Positions 32,723-45,125 of a DNA stretch of 64,000 nt are shown in pieces. The DNA is from Amorphophallus konjac (Eukaryota > Streptophyta > Magnoliopsida > Alismatales > Araceae). Both the position numbers and the translations under genes were made by a program. The DNA lies in the NCBI GenBank assembly GCA_022559845.1, contig CM040121.1, positions 347,608,243 to 347,672,242 on the forward strand. The letters run 5' to 3'. A model generated the notes under the pieces. It had not been told where the DNA came from, searched no databases, and was given only the letters and a program-made list of their open reading frames with translations. The first letter of the stretch is position 1, and every line of letters starts with the position of its first letter.

Positions 32723-33963
32723 ATCTCCCTTCAAAAATTACACTCTTACTGATTGGGAAGATGCTTATGGTGAATTGTTGGATAAAGTTGATGAAATTAG
32801 AAAATAAAATAGACAGTTAAAAAGAAAAGTCAATTCCCTTGTTAATGATACTACCATGTCTGATAGAATTGCATATCTTGAAATAGAAAATAACTGTATA
32901 AAATAATCTACTGCTGAATCTGATGAGATAAAATCTGTTTTAATTGATGCTAGAAAAGAGAATGATATGCTGAACAATGTGATTGATGATTTAAAGCTGC
33001 AATTTTAAAATTGTGAAAATGAAATGAAATTTGTCAATGAAAAGTATAAAGTTGTTTTGAATGTTAATGCTGAATTAAAGAAATCAATTGAAAGCCTTGA
33101 GAAAGAAAATGAGGATAAATAGAAAACCATTGAGAGCATGACCCAAGGCACAGAAAACCTGAATGCTCTTTTGGGAATAAGAGTGAATTTCAGAAAAGAG
33201 GGCCTTGGTTTTAATCCTTCTGCTAAAAAAAGCTTTGAATTCAAAATTGGTTCATTTGTTGTAGAAAAGGGAAAGAACACCCCTCTTATTAAAATGTATA
33301 GTGGAAATGCTGAATTTTTTTTTTGTAAAAATTGCTAATCAGAAAAAGCCCAGTGCTCAGGACAAGGGCAAACTAAAAGTGGAGGTGTCGAGCAATTCAC
33401 ACTCACACAAGTCTACACCTCTGGGCAGACACCAGTATAGGGGTAAACCTTCTGCAATATCAAAACCCCAGAATAACTCCAGTAGGTCACCATAGAAAGG
33501 TAACTGGAAAACACAAACGACTCCCATGCATATTCCTGGTGGACCTACTACTATCAGGAGATCAGAGAGTAACAGAAACAATCCCAGAGCTCAGACCTAC
33601 CATGCATACCATTACGCACAGTCATATCAGTTCAGTAGGTCTGGAAAGGATAGAGCGTATGGAAGGTCTACATACCACTCAAATCCCACTCAGAAGTAGA
33701 GACCTCAGGTTAGAAATTGGTTGAGGCAATCCAGGACATGGAATCCAGTGAAACACACTACTTATGGTCAGTCTAGGACCAACTCTGGGTGCACCTCACC
33801 AAATGTTTCCCACACTATGAATGATAAGAAAAATAGGAACAACAAAAAGAAAACAAACAAATCCACAAAGCAACCTGTTCCAAAACAAATGTGGATACCT
33901 AAATGTTTGCTATCCTATTTTGATGATTCATATGTTGTTTTGGGGCCCAAACATTTGTAGGTT
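32723..33963 (+). pseudogene. E gag, second part
   Basis: Continues the gag of E after the element B insertion. It opens with the TDWEDAYGELL motif, then a coiled coil (to about 33160) with in-frame stops at positions expected for Gln or Trp codons, a GLGFNPS motif typical of Sirevirus gag near 33205, a basic Arg/Ser/Tyr-rich stretch and the PVPKQMWIPK block at about 33880 just before pol. Frames shift at least once near 33320. Confidence 0.75.
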
Positions 33964-33984
33964 CAAAACTTTTCTACTTGATCT

Positions 33985-36900
33985 TTGATGCAGGTATGCC
34001 TGGCAGCCAAGCAAAATCTGTGGTACATGGACAGTGGCTGCTCCAAGCATATGACGGGGGACAGGGCCAAATTTTGTATGCTGGTTGAAAAGAATGGAGG
34101 CCTTGTCACCTTTGGAGGAAACACCAAGGGTAAGATTGTCGGATCAGGAAAGGTATGTAAGTGCTCTGCCTATTGTATTGATGAAGTCATGCTGGTAGAA
34201 GGTCTTGCATATAACTTGTTAAGTATTAGCCAGCTTTGTGATAAAGGTCATAGGGTAGTTTTTGACTCTACTGGTTGCAACATTTATGGGCCTAATTCTG
34301 ATAATGTTAAATTTTCTGGTAAAAGAGTCAATAACATTTACCTAGTTGACCTAGATGATATAACACATTCAAACCTCTGCCTTACTGCTAACAAGGATGA
34401 CCTAGCCTATCTTTGGCATCGTAGACTAGGTCATGCTAGTTATACAATGCTACAAAAACTTAATAAGCATTCCATGGTCAGAGGACTTCCTAAAATTTCG
34501 TTTAAAATTGATAATGTTGTATGTGAGGCATGCACTCAATCCAAATAGACTAGGAAATCATTCAAGTCTCGAACAAAAAACCTATCTTCTAAACCACATG
34601 AGCTAATTCACATGGATCTCTTTGGACTCACTAGATCAGCTAGTTTATCTATAGAAGATATGGTTTTGTATTAGTTGATTATTTCTCTAGGTTTACTTCG
34701 GTATTTTTCCTCACACACAAAAATGAAGCATTTAATGAATTTCAGGAGTTCTATTTAAAATAAAATAGAATAATGACAACTCAATTCAGAATATCTTGTC
34801 TGATCATGGTGGTGAGTTTGATAACTCACAATTTGATGACTTCTGCAGGGACAATGGCATAACTCACAGGTTCTTCTCTCCAAGGACTCCAGAGCAAAAT
34901 GGCATAGTAGAGAGGTGGAATCGGACCCTTGTGGAGATGGCTCGAACATTGCTGGTGGAAGATAACCTACTAAGGAAATTTTGGGCTGAGGCAGTCAACA
35001 TTGCATGCCATGTAGTCAACAGAGCCATGGTAAGGTCATTTACCTACAAAACTCCTTATGAAATTCTCAAGGGTAAGAAACCTTCATTAGCTTATTTCAA
35101 GGTCTTCGGTTCTAAGTGATTTGTGCATGTCAATGCTAAAAGAGATCTTGATAAATTTGAACCTAAAAGTGATCCCAGAATTTTTCTAGGATATTCAGAA
35201 ACATCTAGAGCCTATAGAGTATACAATTTAAATTCTAAGACAGTGGAAGAATCTCCACATGTGGTCTTTGATGAAACAATGACTAAGCTTGAAAATGGCT
35301 TGTGTAGCGAACAGGATAATAGAGAAATTTTGAAAGATGAAAATCCTGCAGATGAATCTGAAGATAATGATGCAGAGGAGCCTGGTTCTCAGGGAGATGT
35401 AAATGAGGTTCAAGGTAATCAAGTTATCAATGTCAGACTTCTTAGAGATCATCCTATACATAATATAATTGGTAATTTGCATGAACCCCCTAAGACCAGA
35501 TCTTATCTCAGAGCTCAGAATGAGTTAAACACTTTTGCATTAGTATCACAGATAGAACCCAAAAACATAGACAGTGCCCTTAGTGACATGCATTGGATCA
35601 ATGCCATGCATAAGGAATTAAATCAATTTGATAGGAACAAGGTATGGAACCTAGTTCCATCTCCTGATCATGGGATTGTCATTGGGACTAAATGGGTTTT
35701 CAGGAATAAAATCGATGAGCAGGGCAATGTTGTTAGGAAAAAGGCCAGATTGGTAGCTTAGGGGTACAATCAGGAGTATGGTATTGACTTTGAAGAGTCA
35801 TTTGCCCCTGTGGCTAGGTTAGAGGCTATTAGAATTCTGTTAGCTTATGCATGCTCATTAGGAATCACCCATCAGCAGATGGATGTGAAATCTGCATTTC
35901 TAAATGGAGAAATAAAAGAGGATGTCTTTGTAGAACAGCCTCCTGATTTTTAATGCATAGATTTTCCTAATCATGTATATAAGTTGAATAAAGCTCTATA
36001 TGGACTGAAATAAGCTCCTAGAGCTTGGTATGATAGGCTCAGTAAGTTCCTCTTAGACAAGAAGTTCACAAGAGGTGAAATTGACCAAATGTTGTTCACA
36101 AAGATATGTCATCCAGACATTCTCATTGTTCAAATATATGTGAATGATATAGTTTTTGGTTCAACTAACCTAAAAATGTTTAAAGAATTTTCTGATTTAA
36201 TGACACATGAGTTTGAGATGAGCTCTATGGGTGAGCTAAAATTGTTTCTTGGACTGTAGGTGACATAGACCAAAGAGGGAACGTTTATCACTCAGTCTAA
36301 GTATATAAGGGATCTACTAAAGAAGTTCAAATTGAAAAACCTCAAGGAGATAACAGCACCAATGGGTACATCAACTAGCCTTGATGATGACCCAAAAGGT
36401 AAATTGGTTGACACCAAGATGTACAGAGGTATGATCGGATCCCTTCTTTACCTTACTGCATCTAGGCCTGATATACAATTTGCTGTGTGTTTATGTTCTA
36501 GATTTCAGGCTAGTCCTAAAGCGTCACATCTTAGTGCTGTGAAGAGGATTTTTAGATATCTGTCAGGCACCCAAGAACTAGGCCTTTGGTATCCTGCTAG
36601 GTGTGAGCTAGACCTACTAGCCTACACTGATGCAGATTATGCTGGGTGTCAGATTGATAGGAAAAGTACTAGTGGGTATTGCCAGTTCTTAGGTGGTTGT
36701 CTAGTATCTTGGGCATCCAAGAAGCAACACACTGTTGCTCTATCCAATACTGAGGTAGAATATGTCGCAGCAGGGAATTGTGCAGCCCAGGTACTCTGGA
36801 TCAAGCACCAACTCACTGATTATCAGATAAAATTGAGATGCATTCTAATTTTATGTGATAATACTAGTGCTATATGTTTGACTAAAAATCATGTTCATCA

Positions 36901-37090
36901 CTCTAGGACTAAGCACATAGAAATTAAACACCATTTTCTTAGAGATGAAGTAAGCAAGAATGAAATTGAACTGAATTTCATTGAAACTGAAAAATAGATT
37001 GCTGACATATTTACTAAACCTTTGGGAAATAAAAGATTTAAATTTTTAAGAAGAGAATTAGGGTTATGTAAATTTGAGCATGATGATTGA
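33985..37090 (+). pseudogene. E pol (protease, integrase, reverse transcriptase, RNase H), Sirevirus lineage
   Basis: Copia order is clear. The aspartic protease has WYMDSGCSKHMTGD (about 34020). The GAG-pre-integrase block has HRRLGHASY (about 34420). The integrase core has SDHGGEFDN (34797) and EQNGIVERWNRTL (about 34890), with a gap and frameshift around 34640-34795. Reverse transcriptase spans about 35580-36300. RNase H has DADYAGC (about 36630) and ends in an IADIFTKPL block before TGA 37088-37090. Stops at 34548, 35119, 35761, 36011, 36257 and 36997 almost all fit C-to-T or G-to-A changes of Gln or Trp codons. The polymerase catalytic YVDD is YVND (near 36140), so this copy could not copy RNA even without the stops. 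Confidence 0.88.
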
Positions 37091-39205
37091 TTCAGATTTC
37101 ATTCTTGTACTGATGTTTGGATTAATTCTGAGAATGATTGTATGTCAGCCTATCTTTGAAATTCTTGAATAAATGTTCTGATCTATATTGAGAATGGTTC
37201 AAGTCTGCTTGCTAATAGCTTTATCTGTGTCATAGTTGGGTCATCTTGACTTCAAAGGTATATAAAATTATTTGTGATGGAAAGACAGATTATGTCGTCT
37301 GAAAGCCCATACCATGTGTAGAGGACTATCCTCCGCCAGGTACCATGAATCAAGAGAGTTCATGCATTGCACTGTATTTCTTAAATGTTGGGTCTAGTGC
37401 CTTGTGGATAGTTGTATCAGAATGCTTGAATAAATATGCATATAGATAGGGGGAGTTTTTGCTTAGATCAAGATTGCATGTCCATGCTGCATTGTTTTGT
37501 CAAGGGGGAGTATGGTTCAGTTATGTCTGGTTGTGATCTGTTCAAGATATTATGTAAAGTGTTCAGTTCAGTATTTTTTGAAACTTTAAATGTTCAGATC
37601 AGTGTTTTTGAAACTTCAAACTCCTATCATTCAAATTCTCTCCAGATTCAAAAACGTTCATTACTCAGTCTCCTCTGAACTCGATTGTTAATGTGGCTTC
37701 ATTCAGATCCACATCAATTACATCACGTGGTATCAATTCCCATCATTTTATGTCTTTGCCATTCCTTGATATCCCTCAAGAGCTGATTCTGTGCTTCAAT
37801 TTCAATTCCCTCTTTCTCAATAAATGATAGTCTTGCAATAAGTTCATTATCTTAAGCAGCAACCATCATATGTCTTCTATAAGAATCATGTTTGCTTCAT
37901 GAATAAACTGTTGGTTTAATCTTCATAAACTGTAGAGTTTAAAGACTGTATTCAGAAAATAGGGTGGTGGAAAAATATTTATAGCTCTCAACCTCCTTCT
38001 CATGCTGTGACAGTTAAGATCTTTACAGTATCTGAAAATGAAAGACTTAGTGAAATCTAGGTTGAGAAACTCAGATAGTGTATTGTTTTTAAACAAGTCA
38101 ACTTTGAAAGATTTAAAAGGGCAGCAAAAATAAAATCACTAGTAAAGGAATTGAATAACTCAATTGGCAGAGCAATGACTGAACTGCACTGAGAAACTGA
38201 GTACTTAATCAAAGAGATGGATACAAACTCATGTCATGAAGTGCTTCATGTTAACTTTGTTCACATGATCAAATCTGTAGAATTGGTTTCACTGAGTAGC
38301 TGGGGGTACTGGCGTCTGATAAACATGTACCCTTATGTAAAAAGGTGTAATCATGAATGGTGTTTTTGATCAGAGACAGATATGGTGGTCTATGCTTAGT
38401 AACTGGGGGTACTGGCGTCTAACCCACGTGTACCCTTAATGTCAAAGGTATAGAAGTTACCTGTCTGTTCACTAAGCTAAGTTTTTCAAAATAACATTGA
38501 AAAAGTTCGCTGTAAACCTTGCAATTCTAGTTTCACTAAGGGTCAAATTGGTTAACCTCAATACATATCCTTGTTACTCCCATAGATATTCATTGGTTCT
38601 GAAATCAGTAGGATACAGTTTTGACCAAGTCTATCATGGTATGTGATTTAGGTTTACTGCTATAACCAAGAACTGCAACCTTATATATGACATCCAGTGC
38701 ATCTACTCTACCTTTTATCACTATTAAACCAGTCGTATGTCACGAATGCATAATTGTGATTCTCTATCTGAAGACTTTCTCTATAAATTGATTATCTACT
38801 GAACTATTGCACATGGTGTTGTTTTGTTCCCTTCTTCCTCTGGTTCCCCTTCTTCTACAGTCCTTCTTACTCCTTGATTGCTGATAGCAAAGGCGGAGAG
38901 AAAAAGTACTTCGTGGTATTTTAAATAAGGGGGAGCTGTATTTCACGATAAGCTTGTTATAGGGGGAGAACATAACATCTTCAGGGGGAACATTTTCAGG
39001 GGGTAGATGTGTTTGGGAAGAGTATCTAGTGTCAGGAGATTTTTGGGGGAGAGTTTCTTCAGGGGGAGAGACAAACACTTGTGTCAGATTCAGGAGGAGA
39101 GCTGATCAATTGGTATCAGATAGATCATATTTGGCTACATCTGATTTTCACTATTTGATAGGTCTGGATCTGTGTGTCTGACTGTGCTTTATGTTAAATA
39201 CGTCT
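37091..39205 (+). mobile_element. 3' noncoding region of element E (second copy)
   Basis: A near duplicate of 15140-17270 with the same polypurine motifs, TATATAAAA near 37260 and CTCCGCCAGGTACC near 37332. It is cut before its LTR at 39205 by the Tat1 insertion. No ORF is supported. Confidence 0.8.
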
Positions 39206-42200
39206 TGAAGAGGGGCGATCTCGCGCTACTCCTGAGCAGGGAAGAGGATGACCACGTATGCTTGAAGTATGATCTGCAAGAAGGGAAAAAAGTCAGAGGT
39301 GCCCAGGGATGGATCCCCGGGGGAGACCCTCCGATGCTTAAGTCAGCAAATGTAGTAGAGCACTGGTGCGAAGGGAGGAATTAGGAGGAATATGGGGGCA
39401 CGAGATCCCTCTCCACCAAAAGGTGAAGTGGTTGCTGCTCAGGGTTTTTGGCTTACCTTCTCATAGAAGGGTTCTTCCAGTTTAAATAGTGGCTCGTTGA
39501 GTGAATGATCCCTATAAGCTGAGGAGTTTCGGGGGGAGGTTACGCCCTCCTTGTGGGCTCTTTATAGCATGTGGACTCTTGATCTCTCTTATCCCCTTGA
39601 GCTCCCAACTTTTAGGGGACGCATAAGGACCGTACAGATAAGCTTCCATTAGTTGGCCCGAGCATGAGGCATTGCCCCAGGAGATGCTTCCAGAGCGATG
39701 AGTGCATGGATTGGGCAGGAAATACTAGGCTCCGAAGGAGCTTTCCCGATCAAACTGATGCTCAGACTTCCCAACCCGAGGGCCGCCTAGGAAGTGCTTG
39801 ATATGAGTAAGTTATTAGGCTTATAATAAATGGACCCTGGGTGATGTCACACCACCTATGAGAATGCAGCAGCTAAACTGTGATCCCTTGGACCTACCAC
39901 GCAAACACAAGCACAAGAGTGGAGACTTACGTGAAATACCGAACCACCGTGCGCACTCGCTTCGCGGGGTGACTCGGTGATGCCGAGTGGAGGTAGTGGG
40001 GCAAGACCCTTGCTGGTAGAGGGCCAGCAGGACTAGAGTTGCCCTCCCAAGGGTATGGTGCCCACAATCAAGGGGCTGGCTAGGTGCCTAAGGGGGCACC
40101 GGGTCACTCTCTCTCACAATTCTACGGTGACTGCACGTGAGCTGGGACCTCCGGGATCGGGCGCTCTATCACCAACCAGCGGAGCAATTCTACAGATATC
40201 AAATAAGCAAGCACTGAAATGAGAGCAAGGGGTTAGAGCTTACCCGGTCGGTTTGAAGAAACCGACCCTGTTCGGAGGCGTTGTCGAGCGGGGAAGTGTG
40301 GGTTCCCCGCACACTGCGTCGGTGAATCTTCTCCCTGTTTAATAAGTTACATGAACTACTCCTCACGCAGGAGGGGGAACTCGAGGTGGGGAGAATAAGG
40401 GTACAATCAAACACTACCTCCACGCAGGGAGGGGCACTAAGCCGACCAGGCGGGGAAGGGAGAGTAGCTAAGGAAGTAGCCGATTGATCCCTTCGCCGAT
40501 TCTGCCTGCTTCTATGACTGCCTGATATGTACTCGCTGTTGTCGCTACCACGGACTCCCCCGGACTTAGAAGTCACCGAAACCAGCGCCAAGTTTTCACT
40601 AGTTGAACATGGTGGACTCCTGAATTTTCTTGGAATTTCTAGTCATCGCCGACGGCCGGGGTAGGTGCTGGAACTGGATGGCTTTGTTCTGGCTCTGACT
40701 GGTTCCAAAGTACTGCAGCAGGAAGATGAACTTGCCACGAACACTCCCGAGATCCAAATGACGTGGGACCAGAACGGACGCGAGCATGGCCGAGTCTTCT
40801 TCAATCAGCAACCAAGAAGTGCCCCAGGTGAGGTCGGAGTCCCGAGAAAGAGCCCGAAGAGTGGGGGGTGTCGGGACTGGCTCTGATTGGACTGACCTAC
40901 GCACCCGAGGGAGAAAAATTAGAACGGAGGGTTCCAAACTCCAAACGAGGCTCCGTTTGTTGTGTTGGATAGGGGACTGGTAGAAGCTTGTCCCGGTCAA
41001 ACGGAGCACCAAGAAGAGCAAGTATGTGGGCGCCTGAGCTTCAGCACTGGGGCTCTGGTCTCTGCTCGGATGCCAGCTATGCGGTCGGATGAGAATGACC
41101 CTCTTGGGCGGCTCCAAACTCAGATCGAGGCGGGACCGCCTCGCCTGCGAAGCTGACTGAAGGATCTTTCCAAAAATATAGGGTGTGCCTCCTGGAGCTC
41201 TAGGATGTAGTGGTGGTAGGTGCTGCAACAGGCAGGGTCTTCTGCAAATCTTTAGCTGCATTCAGGTTAGTGGAACAAGGTAGAAGAAGGGAGGTGTTTT
41301 GGTGGAGGGTTATAGGATTTGGAGGTGTTGATGATGGGGAAGGGTTGGAAGGTGGAAAGGGGATGTGGGGAAGATGGGCAGGGGGGCGGAGCTAGCAAGG
41401 GAGAGAGGTGGGGTGCGATGGTGGCTTTGGTGGAGGAGAGAGGGGGGCGCGCAAATGATCTTGGAGGGAGAGGAGGGTTCTTTCCTTTGTTTTGAAATGG
41501 GGATAGAGGAGGGATTAATTTTGGTCTTGGGAATGGGATGGGTTGTCTTGGGAAGGTGAAGGGGAGCTTAGGGAGATGGGATTCTCTCTTGGGAGATGGA
41601 GGGGTGGCTTGGGAAAGGGAAAGGTTGCCTTGGAAGGTGAAAGGAATCTTGGGGCTTGGTGAGAGTAATGGTGGGATTGAAGGAGCCTTGGAAAGATGAA
41701 AGGGTTATGGCTGATGTGGAGGATGAGGTGGCAAGGGGAGAGGAGAGAGAGGATGGTGCGCGCTAGAGAGAGAAGTGGGGTCGCCCCTTTTAGAGAGAGA
41801 GGGAGAATGAGAGAGAGACTAAGAGCTAGAGAGAGAGAGAGGGATTCCACAAGATTTTATGGAATGTTTAATTCTAATTGTTCATTCAATAGTTCTCAAG
41901 TGGGGGAATGGGGTCCTATTTATAGGAATCCCACATTTAAACATAAGTCCCTGACTTTTGGACTAATGACCAGACTACTAAGGGGAAAGGGGCGCCCCTG
42001 GGCCTAGCCCATTAAATTGGGTCCAATTAGCAAATCTAATGCCCCAATTGACATATGATTTATGTAAATGACTCTTAACCTAGGTACTTGACTCAAATAA
42101 AAAGAAAATACAATGACATGACTCAAATAAAAATTACATAGGACTCAAAAATAAATAACTAGACCGTGCCGGATGCATCCGGGGCGAGGAGACGGGCCCT

Positions 42201-42324
42201 GAGTGCGGGATCGGGTGGTGATGACCCCATCACTGGGGCTACCACTTTAAGGAGCTGGGCCTCGTCGGGTCAAATTAGACCTCATTTGGCCTCTCCTTTC
42301 GGGCGGTAAGATTTCCCATCTCCA
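39206..42324 (-). mobile_element. 3' LTR of Tat1, split by a solo LTR
   Basis: Starts TGAAGAGGGG and, after removal of the solo LTR at 39842-42232, ends CATCTCCA, about 723 bp net. It aligns with the 730-base Tat2 LTR at 48805-49534. In Tat2 the ends form a 10-base inverted repeat (TGAAGAGGGG/CCCCTCTCCA). The polypurine tract follows at once on the interior side. It is inserted in the 3' noncoding region of E. Confidence 0.82.
39842..42232 (-). mobile_element. Solo LTR in the Tat1 LTR
   Basis: TGATGTCACACC to GACCCCATCA, 2391 bp, with perfect target duplication ctggg (39837-39841 and 42233-42237). On the minus strand the TATA box CTATAAATAG (41916-41925) is followed by a pyrimidine-rich leader (purine-rich on the + strand, 41280-41850), the same plan as element X, and the GC-rich middle resembles that of the 18809-20868 solo LTR. 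It is probably a related but distinct family. No ORF is supported. Confidence 0.85.
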
Positions 42325-42341
42325 CTTGTCCCCCTCCTACT
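42325..42341 (-). promoter_or_regulatory. Polypurine tract of Tat1
   Basis: On the minus strand GTAGGAGGGGGACAAG lies against the 3' LTR start. The same sequence stands at 49535-49551 in Tat2. Confidence 0.65.
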
Positions 42342-42580
42342 CTCGAGCCAAAATTAGGCTCGGATGAGTAGCATCTGGGCTGGATTTTTCATGGCTCTAG
42401 TTGAGTGGAGATCTCTCTCTGCAGGGGCCACATGATGCGGCTTGCCCTGAAAATACACCCGTCATGATGATAATTCTGAGAATTTTTCCAAGAAGGCCCC
42501 TCTACGGATGATCGGAATGCCGCACCGCTTCCAGCTAGGGGTTATAAACATTGCGCATTGTTTGCGTCCCTTTATCTCCA

Positions 42581-42617
42581 GGGTTTAGGGTTTTGCCTTC
42601 TATTGCATTTATATTTG
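42581..42617 (+). promoter_or_regulatory. Telo-box-like motif and TATA-like stretch before the Tat1 antisense ORF
   Basis: GGGTTTAGGGTTTT (42581-42594) followed by GCATTTATATTTGAG. The same pair stands before the Tat2 antisense ORF (59898-59911 and 59931-59945). The strand agrees with transcription of the antisense ORF, but its distance from the start codon (about 12 bases) is short, so a promoter role is uncertain. Confidence 0.4.
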
Positions 42618-42627
42618 AGGGGGGCTC

Positions 42628-45125
42628 ATGCACCGTGAGAGCAGTTCGGAAGAGCGGAGAAGCGCAGCGGCCTTCGCGGAGCTGGAAGAGATTACCGCGG
42701 CGGTGATCCCTCAACTTCCTTCTCCTCCGGAGTCCTCTAGTCCAGAGCTTTCCCCTTCTTCTTCCAGTTGTTCTTGTTCCATGGCGGACCAAAATCCAAA
42801 GGCCGAGGGGTGAGGGGAAGGACATGCCCCATGGTCTTTTTTGGTGCCGTCGGAGCCTCTCCGCAGTGAACTGGGCGAGGTTGATGTGACGCGACTGGAG
42901 AACTAGTACGGGCTACCTTGGCAGTTTCAGTTCTTCACGCCTGAACCTCATGAGTCTAGCCTGGCCACTCGTTCCAGCCTCTTCTGTTCCTTCCTCTTGG
43001 CTTGGAAGTGCGGCTTTCGCCTACCCCTCCATTCCTTTGTCACCGATTTGCTTCAGTTCTACTGGCTGGCTCCTGTCCAGCTGGTCTCCAACTCTTATAC
43101 CCTTATCTTCTCCTTCATTTTCCTCTGTGGCCAGAGTGGGTGAGCACCTTGCTGAACCTCTTCCATTATTTTTTCGAGCTGAAGGAGAATCTTCATGCGG
43201 GGAAGGGCTTCTTCTTTGTCCAAGCGAAGCGAAAAAGGAGTTGTGTGTCCCTTTCTATGAAGGACTCCTCTCACAAGGGGTGGAAGACCCAATATTTCTA
43301 GGTGGGAGCGTCCACGATCGGTGTGGTCTGGGATTTCCCTACGGTGCCCAATTTTCACCCGAACATTGCTCCGAAGCAAACAGAGGTCTCCCCAGAGGTG
43401 GAGAGGGATGCTACTATCCTTCTGCAGAATCACCGGCCGATTGCTGAGTTGTTGACCCCGTCCAACATCAAGGAGTACCTTTCTCGAGTGCTGTTGCCGA
43501 CAAGTAAGGGTCTCAGGGGCTTGTTCTCTTCTTATCAGGTGAGTGTCTTCCTTCTCTCAATTTGCTCTCCTTCGTTCAGACCTGAGGTGAGCGGCTGAGG
43601 AGGAGGCACCGCCGGTCGAGCTGGAGGTCATCGACGTGGATGATACGCCGGCTCCGAGTGATCTTCAAGCTTCTAAGGGTTCCTCCCGGGCCCGAGATAA
43701 GGGCAAGCGGGTCGCCCGAGATGATGCTTCCGAACACCGGGGGGTCAAGCGCAAGGATCCCGTGATGAAGTTGCTGAGGTCTTCCTTGCATGCCTTATCT
43801 GCTGAGAAGAAACGGGCGAGAAAGGCGGAGGTCGCCTGCCCGGCCGATGAGGTTCCCCTGTTGCCTTCTCTCTCTCTAGAGCAAGAGGGAACAGATGTCG
43901 GAGGGACCGTGGCTGATATCGGGGTTTCGAGCGGAACAGAGGGGGCGCCAGATGGAGGAGTCCAGTCCGAGCCGGTCGAGGTTGGAGGGTCACAGGGTGA
44001 AGTGACTCAGTCGCAGCTGACCGAGGTCGGGGATGTACGCGGTGAGGCAGCCCAACCTGAGCTAACCGGTGGGGCCCCAGAGGCGGGGATGTTCGGAGGG
44101 GGTGTCCTAGTCCCGGTAGCCCTAGAGAGGGTCTCTCCTACCTCGACCGGTACATTCAGCGTTCGGGCTCCTTTATACGGGAGGTGCCCCTCCATAGCTT
44201 CGGGAGCCGTGTGAGGAGAGCTCAGGAAAAGTCCCCCCTCCGCACTTCTCGAGTGGATTATGGAGGGTGGTCTGGTCTTGGCCCAGCTGGGGGCCAAGGC
44301 GGTTGATGCGTACGCTCGGGCAGAGTCAGAGTGTGAGGCTCTCTCATGGAACTACGGTGCGCTTGATCGGAAGGTCGACCGTTTCACCCTCGATCTTGGG
44401 GATCTTCATCGGGAAGTGGCCCCACTCCGGGCACATGTGCAGTCGAGCCAGGCGGAGGCTCGGTCGCTGGTTGAGCAGCTGGCCCAAGCCCGTCATATAG
44501 ACGATCTGAAGAATGAGCTCCTAGAAGCGGAGCACAAAGTTCAGGTCGAGCGCGATGAGCAATGGAAGGCCGAGCGAGAGGGGCTCGAGGACTGAGTCCG
44601 GGGGGCCAAGGATGCACGGGCTGAGGCTGAGAGGAGGCTGTCCGAGTCAGAATATAGGATAGCCGAGCTTGAGAGGAAGGTGGAGCTGGTCGGGGTGGAA
44701 GCGCTCGAGTGACATAAATGCGCATCGGCTTATCACGTGGCTCTTCAGAAGACTGCCTTCCCCTATTATGAGTCGGGCTACCGTCGAGGCCTTCGGAAGG
44801 GTTTCTCCCAAGGCTTCAATCGGGCCATAATAGAGGCTGAAGCCCAGGCGTCTGGGCTCATTTTTCCTTCTGGGCAACGCTATGACTAAGACTGGGGTTC
44901 CACTGACTCCTCCCACTATACGTCGAGCGAAGAGGAGAGTCGGGCGGCCTCGACCTCGTCGAGCGATCGCCAACTCTAGCAGCCTCAGGAGGGCACGCGA
45001 CCGAGACAGTTCCCACACAGGTGGGGTCAGTGCCTGGGTCGGCCGTCGCCGAGAGTACCGGGGGCAGATCGTCTAGTGCTGAGGGGCCCTCATCTACCGA
45101 GCCTCGAGATGGGCCCGAGGGCTGA
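42628..45125 (+). pseudogene. Antisense extra ORF of Tat1 ('putative gypsy-type transposon' family)
   Basis: Runs opposite to Tat1 pol, between pol and the 3' LTR. In order it shows a Ser/Pro-rich N-terminus; the domain I recognise as the putative gypsy-type transposon family (WKCGFRLPLH, then LVSNSYTLIF, from about 42960 to 43540); an acidic Gly/Glu-rich linker; a coiled coil with repeated EAR/EQL segments (about 44340-44700); a YRRGLRKGFSQGFNRA block (about 44780); and a Ser/Glu-rich C-terminus ending at TGA 45123-45125. It is broken by stops (42811, 42904, 44214, 44595) and several frameshifts. Extra ORFs in this position are established for Tat-lineage elements such as Grande and RIRE2; their function is not known. 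Confidence 0.72.

Noticed and set aside
43540..43592. Possible intron in the Tat1 antisense ORF (GTGAGT ... TTCAG)
   Set aside because: Only about 46 bases long, shorter than usual plant introns. The Tat2 copy reads through the matching place in frame.
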